7,455 nucleotides of DNA from positions 1 through 7,455 of the forward strand of contig JBBRGG010000177.1 of assembly GCA_038240875.1 (NCBI GenBank), written 5' to 3'. The translations under genes were made by a program, and so were the position numbers. This DNA comes from JBBRGG01 sp038240875 (GTDB taxonomy: Bacteria > Planctomycetota > Phycisphaerae > Phycisphaerales > UBA1924). Positions 1-5,490 of the stretch are shown here, one piece after another (position 1 is the stretch's first letter; each line of letters begins with the position of its first letter). The notes beneath the pieces are model-generated. The model had not been told where the DNA came from. It did not search any database and worked only from the letters and a program-made list of their open reading frames with translations.

Positions 1-135
1 AGTCAAACTTGACCCAGTCAAACTTGACCCAGTCAAACTTGACCCAGTCAAACTTGACCCAGTCAAACTTGACCCAGTCAAACTTGACCCAGTTAAGCTT
101 GACCCAGTCAAACTTGACCCAGTTAAGCCCGACAT
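1..135. repeat. 15-bp tandem repeat array upstream of panB
   Basis: Eight complete head-to-tail units of AGTCAAACTTGACCC occupy 1-120, and a degenerate ninth unit occupies 121-135. Units 1-6 and 8 are identical. Unit 7 (91-105) carries AGTTAAGC in place of AGTCAAAC, and unit 9 shares that same AGTTAAG variant, which suggests that a two-unit block (normal plus variant) was duplicated last. Each unit holds the dyad GTCAA-AC-TTGAC, and each junction holds TTGAC-CCA-GTCAA, so the array is a chain of overlapping inverted repeats. The array begins at the first base of the window and probably continues upstream. There are no unique spacers, so it is not a CRISPR. Its function is unknown. Confidence 0.97.
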
Positions 136-1030
136 GCCCGAGGCTGTATCATCAATTGAAATTGCACAGCAGCACGCGGCATTGCCACCCGACTCCGTAC
201 ATTCTGGCGATGCACGTTCTGAGCCGGGCGAGCTCATCACGCTTCGCACCCTTCGCCGAATGGCGCGCCAAGGCCAACCGTTCGCCGCGCTTACGTGTTA
301 CGACGCCACCTTTGCAAGGCTGCTCGAACGCGCGGGCGTTCACGTCTTACTCGTAGGCGATACCGCAGCCGAAGTTGTTCTTGGCTTTCATCGCACCATC
401 GATATGCCTTTGGAGATCTCACTCGCTCTGACCGCTGCCGTCAAACGCGGCGCACCCAACACCGTTGTCATGGGCGATATGCCCTTCATGTCCTACCAAC
501 TCGACATCAACGAAGCAGTACGAAACGCTGGCCGTTTCCTGACCGATGGGCACGCCGACATTGTCAAGCTTGAAGTAGATTCCAGCTTCAAGCTCACCGT
601 CGCGGCGATGGCGCGTGCAGGTATTCCTGTGTGCGCCCACATAGGTAGTCTGCCCCAGCGTGCCGCGATCGCCGGCGGTTATGGCTCCGCGGGTCGAACG
701 CGTGCGGATGCGGCGAAAATCGTTGACGATGCTGTTGCCATGGAAGAAGCCGGGGCGGCGATGCTCCTCATCGAAGCCGTTCCAGACGAAGTGACCAAGG
801 CAGTCATGCACACAACCAAACTCCCGCTCATCGGCATCGGAGCAGGCCCCAATCCACATGGCCAAGTCTTAGTGCTGCACGATTTGCTCGGGCTTACGCC
901 CAAGGCTCCTCGGTTCGCAGATCCTGTGGCGATGCTCGGGCTAGCCGTCGAGAACGCGGGTCGCGAATGGGTCAAGCGAGTCTTATCCCGAAACGTGGGG
1001 GGTCAGCAGTATACTATGCGTGAAGAGTGA
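134..1030 (+). CDS. panB: 3-methyl-2-oxobutanoate hydroxymethyltransferase (PanB)
   Basis: This enzyme transfers a hydroxymethyl group from 5,10-methylene-tetrahydrofolate to 2-oxoisovalerate, giving ketopantoate, the first committed step of pantothenate and CoA synthesis in the cytoplasm. The 298-residue product shows the family landmarks in order: LTCYDATFARLLERAG (53-68), LLVGD with metal ligand D76, VMGDMPFMSY with D115, VKLE with K145 and E147, CAHIGSLPQ (167-175), catalytic E214 in LLIEAVP, LIGIGAG (232-238) and GQVLVLHDLLGL (243-254). By recalled alignment these match E. coli D45, D84, E114 and E181 with a steady offset of 31-33. The extra length is an N-terminal stretch of about 34 polar residues. 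Two usual motifs are altered: KLEGG reads KLEVD, and GGYKVQGR reads GGYGSAGR. The ATG at 134 has no visible Shine-Dalgarno sequence, because degenerate repeat DNA lies where one would be. The same frame stays open to the window edge, so the start is uncertain. Confidence 0.93.
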   Translation: MPEAVSSIEIAQQHAALPPDSVHSGDARSEPGELITLRTLRRMARQGQPFAALTCYDATFARLLERAGVHVLLVGDTAAEVVLGFHRTIDMPLEISLALTAAVKRGAPNTVVMGDMPFMSYQLDINEAVRNAGRFLTDGHADIVKLEVDSSFKLTVAAMARAGIPVCAHIGSLPQRAAIAGGYGSAGRTRADAAKIVDDAVAMEEAGAAMLLIEAVPDEVTKAVMHTTKLPLIGIGAGPNPHGQVLVLHDLLGLTPKAPRFADPVAMLGLAVENAGREWVKRVLSRNVGGQQYTMREE

Positions 1031-1090
1031 TGCAGACCTAGCTGTGCAGATTGAGCCACGCAAACAACCATTAGAAATCGAGACCTGCGC

Positions 1091-1110
1091 AACTTCTCCG
1101 GGTAGAAGTT
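1091..1110 (+). terminator. Short hairpin after panB, possible weak terminator
   Basis: AACTTCT and AGAAGTT form a perfect 7-bp stem around a CCGGGT loop, starting 60 bp after the panB stop. The stem has only two G-C pairs, and only three T residues follow before a C, so it lacks the U-tract of a true intrinsic terminator. It may be a chance dyad. Confidence 0.22.
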
Positions 1111-1241
1111 TCGGACTCTGACGCCCTTCAAAGAATCATTCTGCTTTCCTGATCTTGTCACCTGCAACGGAAACCCGGAATCGAACGAAGAAGTACGCAT
1201 GCACGCCTCCTTGTTGTAACAGCCTTGATGTACCAGCTTGA

Positions 1242-1256
1242 AATTGGCAGCCAATT
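1242..1256. promoter_or_regulatory. Perfect 15-bp dyad upstream of htrA, candidate operator
   Basis: AATTGGC-A-GCCAATT is a perfect inverted repeat with 7-bp arms and a one-base centre, ending 98 bp before the htrA start. The size and symmetry suit a dimeric regulator site, and the gap leaves room for a promoter between it and htrA. No regulator is encoded nearby, and the arms are too close to form a hairpin, so protein binding is the more natural reading. The role is inferred. Confidence 0.35.
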
Positions 1257-1345
1257 ACAGGCAGTCTGGAATTTGACTACATTGAGGCGTTATTTGCGTG
1301 AGGAATGTGTTTGGTGCCAATCTGTAACCCACCCGGCACACGTAC

Positions 1346-1350
1346 GGAGG
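1346..1350 (+). promoter_or_regulatory. Shine-Dalgarno site deciding the htrA start
   Basis: GGAGG sits four bases before ATG 1355 and only one base before the overlapping in-frame TTG at 1352. This favours ATG 1355 as the start. Confidence 0.75.
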
Positions 1351-1354
1351 CTTG

Positions 1355-2848
1355 ATGCGACGCATCGCAACATTTGGACCGGCATTCGTGGTGATCCTCA
1401 CCGGTGCAGCAGCCTTGGTCGTTCTTCCCGCAATGATGCGCGAAGTAGCCACAGGCCAAACTCGTGCCAGCGTTTCTTTCGCTCGCCAAGCCCTAGGCGA
1501 GGATGACGTTCTCGAACGCTTGAATCGCGCGGTACGTGCGATTTCTGTCGCGGTAGAACCAAGCGTTGTGCACATCGAGGTCGTGACCACAGGCCGTCGT
1601 GAAGGCTGGTTCTCCGGCTCTTCAGGCTCGGGCTGGGTGTGGGACGAGCAAGGCCACATCATCACCAATGCACACGTGGTCGCGGGCGCAAGCCTCGTCC
1701 GCGTTCATTCCTTCGACGGGCGCGTTCGCCGAGCCGAGATCGTCGGCGCGGATCCTCTTGCCGACGTCGCGGTCTTGAAAATCGAGCCCGATGGCACGTT
1801 TGTTCCTGCGATGCGTGCCACCGGCGAACGCGCACAGCAAGGCGACCGCGTCTTTGCCTTTGGCTCCCCCTTCGGTTTTAAGTTTTCCATGTCCGAAGGC
1901 ATCGTCTCAGGCCTCGGACGCACCGCGCGGTCCGCCTTCGGCGGCGCAGGCCTCTCCAATTACGTCCAGACCGACGCCGCAGTAAACCCCGGAAACTCTG
2001 GCGGGCCTCTTGTAGACATTCGTGGCCGCGTCATCGGCATGAACGTCGCCATCGCAAACGCACAAGATAATCGCGGCGCTTCCGAAGGCCAGAGCGCCGG
2101 TATTTCCTTTGCCATCCCTCTCGCAATGGTCGAATCGCGCGTCTCCCGCATCATCGATGGCAAGCCCGTCACCAGTGGCTTCCTTGGCATCGTTTTCGCC
2201 AGCGGCGAAGGTATCTCCGGCGCCCAAGCCACTCCAGGCGTTCGTGTCGAAGAAGTTCAAAATGGTTCACCCGCAGGCCTTGCTGGCCTGAAGGTTGACG
2301 ACATCATCACGCACATCGATGGCCAATCGGTTCGCGATGGCGACATCCTCCGCAGCATCATCAGCGCCAAGCGACCAGGCGACGCCGCCAAACTCAGTGT
2401 CTCGCGCGATGGCACTGCTCTCGAGCTCACCGTTACCCTCGGCGAACTCCCCAAAGATGCGATCGCACGAACCTATCGTCGTGTACTCTTGGAACGCTTT
2501 GGACTGGCATTCGAAGAATCCAGCGTTCTTACTGCCGGTTCTGGAGTTGTTGTCCGTCGTGTGACCGAAGGCTCACCTGCAGGCGAAGCAGGGCTCGATG
2601 TAGGTGAACGAATCACAGCGATCGGCACCGACAGCGTCACCAGTAGCGACGACGCCGTGCTTCGCTTTAACGAGCAAGGCCTTTTCATCGGCAAGCCTGT
2701 TCGCATCACCGTGCTCGGCAAAGCACTCGTAAATAGCGAAGAAGTTACAACAACAGAATCCGACTCTGGCACTTCCAGCGATCAGCAAGCCAAAGCCAAA
2801 GCGAATGCCGTGCCCTCACGCGAAGTGACCCTGCGTCTCTTTCGCTAA
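1355..2848 (+). CDS. htrA: HtrA/DegP-family trypsin-like serine protease with two PDZ domains
   Basis: This is an envelope quality-control protease that degrades misfolded proteins outside the cytoplasmic membrane. The 497-residue product begins with MRR and a hydrophobic stretch at about 7-27, either an uncleaved anchor or a signal peptide. There is no lipobox. The protease domain (about 60-265) has the full catalytic triad: H107 in TNAHVV, D137 in ADVAVLKI and S215 in NPGNSGGPL. PDZ1 follows at about 275-365 (GVRVEEVQNGSPAGLAGLKVDDIITHIDG) and PDZ2 from about 381 (GVVVRRVTEGSPAGEAGLDVGERITAIG). PDZ2 has an insert of about 28 residues (461-488) rich in S, T, E, Q, K and A before the last strand VTLRLFR. 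Length and architecture agree with DegP/DegQ. The gene stands alone on the plus strand and converges on the lipoprotein gene. A paralogue subtype (DegP, DegQ or DegS-like) cannot be decided here, but two PDZ domains argue against DegS. Confidence 0.94.
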   Translation: MRRIATFGPAFVVILTGAAALVVLPAMMREVATGQTRASVSFARQALGEDDVLERLNRAVRAISVAVEPSVVHIEVVTTGRREGWFSGSSGSGWVWDEQGHIITNAHVVAGASLVRVHSFDGRVRRAEIVGADPLADVAVLKIEPDGTFVPAMRATGERAQQGDRVFAFGSPFGFKFSMSEGIVSGLGRTARSAFGGAGLSNYVQTDAAVNPGNSGGPLVDIRGRVIGMNVAIANAQDNRGASEGQSAGISFAIPLAMVESRVSRIIDGKPVTSGFLGIVFASGEGISGAQATPGVRVEEVQNGSPAGLAGLKVDDIITHIDGQSVRDGDILRSIISAKRPGDAAKLSVSRDGTALELTVTLGELPKDAIARTYRRVLLERFGLAFEESSVLTAGSGVVVRRVTEGSPAGEAGLDVGERITAIGTDSVTSSDDAVLRFNEQGLFIGKPVRITVLGKALVNSEEVTTTESDSGTSSDQQAKAKANAVPSREVTLRLFR

Positions 2849-2878
2849 GCAAGCTTGATGAGTGTCTACTGGATTTGT

Positions 2879-2929
2879 TCAAACTTGTTTCGATCAAACT
2901 TGTTTCGATCAAATTTGTTTCGATCAAAC
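2879..2929. repeat. Second 15-bp tandem repeat array, between convergent genes
   Basis: Three units of TCAAACTTGTTTCGA (2879-2893, 2894-2908, 2909-2923, the third with one C-to-T change) are followed by a partial unit TCAAAC. The array ends 7 bp from the stop of the minus-strand lipoprotein gene and starts 30 bp after the htrA stop. Its period equals that of the array at 1-135, and the two share TCAAACTTG. The near-dyads TTTCGATCAAA and AAACTTGTTT alternate along it. It could act as a bidirectional transcript end, but there is no standard terminator hairpin. Function unknown. Confidence 0.9.
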
Positions 2930-2936
2930 CTCACCC

Positions 2937-3884
2937 TCAAGGCTTCTCGCCTGATTTCGCTCTTGCCACCTTCTCGATCCGTACTTTCACCCGCGTATTA
3001 AACGGCGGCACTTTCGCCCGATCCGCGATCCACTCCGGCTCTTCCGCGCCCGCGTCTGGGTTGTACATTAGTTCTGGCGCGACCGTCTCAGTTCCAAAGC
3101 TCGTAAGCCCGATGATCGTGCCGCCGCCGTCGGCTAGATATCGCGTAACTCCGCCTCGCGTGGTAGTCATCGAACCAGAAAATACAAACCCCTTCCCCTC
3201 GGCTTCGAGCACGCTCCGCAGCGACGCCTTGTCGCGCACGTTCACTGCCCAATCCGCGAGCGATTCTTCAATCCAAATCTCGTTTCGCTCTACGAGTACC
3301 ACCACGCGCACCTCGGCTCCGTTTGGTGGCGTAGCCGCCACGCGTTCGCCCTGCCACGAATACGCGCCCGGAGCACCAGGCACCAAACCAACCGCGAGCA
3401 TCGCCGCGTGGATCACGCTCGGCTTTACTTCCGTCACAACCAAGCTCTCGTGTTCGCGCGTGTCCCGGCTGCACGCGAGCAATTCCAAAAATACGCGTGG
3501 CGAGGCCTCGTTCTGCACATCAATTGGCACGACGCCATCAAACTCAACAACGCCTCTCGCCACGTCGATCCGCACCCCAGGCAAAAAATCACGAAGCGTG
3601 ATTCCTTGCGTCTGATCAACGGGCTGAGTCTCAGGCTGAATCTCGGGCACTGGAACAGCAACAGCATCCGCAGCCTTCGCCAGCATGTGAGTTGTCTCGG
3701 TTTTCGGCAAAGCATTCGCACTCCTGTCGCCGCGCTCGGCCGCCGCCTCATAAAGCTTGGGCTTTGCAGCGCAGCCTTGGATTGCACTTCCCAAAATCCC
3801 CGCCAAACCCACATAGCTAACCAGGCCCAAGCGCATCAGCACGGTCGCCCGCGCACCCGCACAATTCTCTCGATTCAGCTTCAT
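2937..3884 (-). CDS. YdjY-domain putative lipoprotein
   Basis: This 315-residue protein is predicted to be lipid-anchored. A long N-region is followed by a hydrophobic stretch (about 20-36) and a lipobox-like IQGC with the modified Cys at C38. Q at -2 is less usual, so the lipobox is likely rather than certain. A Pro/Thr/Gln/Glu-rich linker (about 55-95) leads to a domain from about 96 onward. Its best signature is LELLACSRDTREHESLVVTEVKPSVIHA (133-160), which I recall from planctomycete proteins named after E. coli YdjY. The biochemical function of that domain is unknown. The C-terminal tail (299-315) is rich in Lys and Arg. ATG 3884 is preferred because AGGAG precedes it by seven bases. An internal ATG at 3836 would give a more typical 22-residue lipoprotein signal peptide but has a weaker ribosome site. 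The gene follows murD by 72 bp on the same strand. Confidence 0.8.
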   Translation of the reverse strand: MKLNRENCAGARATVLMRLGLVSYVGLAGILGSAIQGCAAKPKLYEAAAERGDRSANALPKTETTHMLAKAADAVAVPVPEIQPETQPVDQTQGITLRDFLPGVRIDVARGVVEFDGVVPIDVQNEASPRVFLELLACSRDTREHESLVVTEVKPSVIHAAMLAVGLVPGAPGAYSWQGERVAATPPNGAEVRVVVLVERNEIWIEESLADWAVNVRDKASLRSVLEAEGKGFVFSGSMTTTRGGVTRYLADGGGTIIGLTSFGTETVAPELMYNPDAGAEEPEWIADRAKVPPFNTRVKVRIEKVARAKSGEKP

Positions 3885-3891
3885 CAGCGAA

Positions 3892-3896
3892 CTCCT
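3892..3896 (-). promoter_or_regulatory. Shine-Dalgarno site for the lipoprotein gene
   Basis: On the minus strand AGGAG lies seven bases before ATG 3884. It supports that start over the internal ATG at 3836. Confidence 0.7.
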
Positions 3897-3956
3897 GCGT
3901 ACACAAGCCTTCTATCGCAATACCAGCATTCTCTTCTACGCACGTACTTCTCTCGC

Positions 3957-5369
3957 TCACTGCTTCGCAATCGCTGCGCATGCGTTCGCAAACGCCTTTC
4001 CGCGCTCTTCGTAATTCGTGAACTGGTCCCACGACGCGCACCCAGGGCTCAGCACGATCACGTCGCCCGCTCGCGCGTTCTTCGCGCACGCTTGAACCGC
4101 ACGTTCCAAATCGCCACACGCGTGTACACGGCTCGCATCGATCTCGCGTGCCTCATTCGCGATGCGATCCCCCGTAATCCCGATGGTGTACAACCCCGCT
4201 GCTTTCGACACAAGCTGACTGATCGGCGATAAATCCGCGCCTTTGTCATACCCACCAACAATCAAATGAACGCGGCGAGGATCATCAAACGCATCCAGCG
4301 CAAGCATCGTCGATTGTGGCGTGGTCGATTTGCTGTCGTTAAAGCACGCCGCGCCATCGATCGCGCCCACGCGTTCCAATCGATGAGGCAGCCCTGCGAA
4401 TGTTTTCGCCGCAGCTTCCGCATGCGCACGCGAAAGTGTTGGAATCGCCGCCAAACAAGCCTCGACCGCTACTCGCGCGTTCCATTCGTTGTGCGAGCCA
4501 GGAATTGCCAACCCTTTGACGCCTTGGTTCTCTGCAACAACTCGCCGCGTTACGCCCGCCTGCGTCGGCCAATCCTCTACGCGTTCACCCAAGACCGCAA
4601 CGTCGCCCTCGCATTGCCAAGCGAGCATCCGCTGCTTGCTCGCGCGATAGTGTTCGAGTGATCCATGCCAATCGATATGGTTCTCTACCAAATTCGTGCA
4701 CACGGCTACATGAGGCGAAAAACCATCGATCCAGTGCAGCATCGCGCTCGACAACTCCAGCACAACCCAGGTCTCGCGCGTGATCGAGCCCAGATCCATC
4801 AACAACGAACCACCAATATTCCCGCCTAAAACGCAATCTACGCCGCATGCACGAAGCATGTGGTGCGTGAGCGCACTCGTGGTGCTCTTGCCCGCGCTGC
4901 CGGTGATGCCGATGGTCCGCGCACGATTCGGCAAGCGATCAATCAACAGCACAACTTCCGTCGTCACGCGCACGCTCGCCGCCCGAGCCGCAGAAAGAAA
5001 GCGATTATCCCAAGGCTTGGGAATCGCAGGCGTAGCGACGACCAAATCCGTATCGGTAAAGTCCGCCACATTGTGCCCGCCAAGTCGCAATTTGATCAGC
5101 CCTTTATCGAGCAAATCTCTGAGCGATTCCAGCGGCTCGGCGAGCGTCTTCTCATCCAAAGTGTCCGTGATCAACACGTCCGCGCCACTCGCCGCGAGAA
5201 AGCGAGCCGCACCAACCCCGCCACCGAATCTGCCCAAGCCCATGACCGTCGCGCGCACACCTTCGAGCGACGCAAGGCGTGGTTGCAGCTCGACAGAAGC
5301 CCCCTGTTTCGATAGTGGCGTAAGCGATGTTAACAAGGTTGGTTTCGTGTTTGGTTTCGAGTTACTCAC
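3957..5369 (-). CDS. murD: UDP-N-acetylmuramoyl-L-alanine--D-glutamate ligase (MurD)
   Basis: This cytoplasmic ATP-dependent ligase adds D-glutamate to UDP-MurNAc-L-Ala in peptidoglycan precursor synthesis. Counting from GTG 5369 (470 residues), the N-terminal Rossmann-like domain shows VMGLGRFGGGVGA (42-54). The central ATPase domain shows GITGSAGKSTT (154-164) with K161, GGNIGG (182-187), E205 in LELSS, NHIDWHG (230-236) and probable carbamylated K245 in YRASKQ. The C-terminal domain shows HNEWN (293-297), GLPHRLERV (326-334), FNDSKSTTPQST (343-354), GGYDKGADLSP (372-382) and SPGCASWDQFTNYEERG (441-457). The P-loop has Ser-Ala where most Mur ligases have Thr-Asn. The frame extends upstream to TTG 5474 and ATG 5462, but those residues (rich in Trp, Gly, Ser) look non-coding. 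GTG 5369 also lacks a clear ribosome site and leaves about 36 residues before the core, so the start is uncertain. The gene lies between priA and the lipoprotein gene, possibly in one transcript. Confidence 0.94.
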   Translation of the reverse strand: MSNSKPNTKPTLLTSLTPLSKQGASVELQPRLASLEGVRATVMGLGRFGGGVGAARFLAASGADVLITDTLDEKTLAEPLESLRDLLDKGLIKLRLGGHNVADFTDTDLVVATPAIPKPWDNRFLSAARAASVRVTTEVVLLIDRLPNRARTIGITGSAGKSTTSALTHHMLRACGVDCVLGGNIGGSLLMDLGSITRETWVVLELSSAMLHWIDGFSPHVAVCTNLVENHIDWHGSLEHYRASKQRMLAWQCEGDVAVLGERVEDWPTQAGVTRRVVAENQGVKGLAIPGSHNEWNARVAVEACLAAIPTLSRAHAEAAAKTFAGLPHRLERVGAIDGAACFNDSKSTTPQSTMLALDAFDDPRRVHLIVGGYDKGADLSPISQLVSKAAGLYTIGITGDRIANEAREIDASRVHACGDLERAVQACAKNARAGDVIVLSPGCASWDQFTNYEERGKAFANACAAIAKQ

Positions 5370-5401
5370 GCGCCAACCGTAGCCGCCGAGTGTAGCTGAA
5401 G

Positions 5402-5450
5402 ACCGAAACTGCCTCTCGAGCCCCGACCACAACTGCCAACCACAACTGCC
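5402..5450. repeat. Short direct repeats in the murD leader
   Basis: ACCACAACTGCC occurs twice, at 5426-5437 and 5439-5450, spaced by 13 bp. A related ACCGAAACTGCC lies at 5402-5413. On the minus (murD) strand they read GGCAGTTGTGGT twice and then GGCAGTTTCGGT. They lie in the 121-bp gap between the priA stop and the chosen murD start. They could be regulator sites, a slippage duplication or part of a longer murD coding region. Confidence 0.6.
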
Positions 5451-5490
5451 GACAGCAATCATGCATTCTTGCAATAACGTGTCTTGGCAC

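Larger units (their letters stand above)
1031..1354. other. Intergenic region between panB and htrA
   Basis: These 324 bases contain no coding region I can support. The open frames across it have unnatural composition or lack a plausible start. What can be seen is a short hairpin at 1091-1110, a perfect dyad at 1242-1256 and a ribosome binding site at 1346-1350 for htrA. A TTGACT at 1273-1278 resembles a -35 box but has no acceptable -10 at the right distance. No tRNA cloverleaf was found on either strand. Confidence 0.7.

Noticed and set aside
1..135. CRISPR array
   Set aside because: The repeats are 15 bp, directly adjacent, and have no unique spacers or nearby cas genes.
9..356. Small protein made of TQSNL repeats
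   Set aside because: It arises because the 15-bp unit is free of stops in this frame; the rest of the frame is a shadow of panB, and there is no ribosome site.
1177..1186. T-loop-like GTTCGATTCC on the minus strand, hinting at a tRNA
   Set aside because: The flanking bases cannot form the 5-bp T stem, and no acceptor, D or anticodon arms are visible.
1003..1254. Minus-strand 83-residue protein in the panB-htrA gap
   Set aside because: Composition is not protein-like, no start with a ribosome site is present, and it overlaps the end of panB.
1273..1301. Promoter with TTGACT -35 box before htrA
   Set aside because: No acceptable -10 hexamer lies 16-18 bp downstream; the nearest AT-rich hexamer is only 12 bp away.
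2745..2927. Minus-strand small protein starting with IETNL/IETSL repeats
   Set aside because: It begins in the array and then runs antisense to the end of htrA; no ribosome site or family likeness.
2875..3615. Long plus-strand open frame of 246 residues across the second array and the lipoprotein gene
   Set aside because: It is antisense to a gene with a lipobox, a good ribosome site and a recognisable family signature; its start is repeat DNA.
4860..5315. Plus-strand open frames opposite murD and priA
   Set aside because: They are high-GC shadow frames; the minus strand shows all MurD and PriA motifs.
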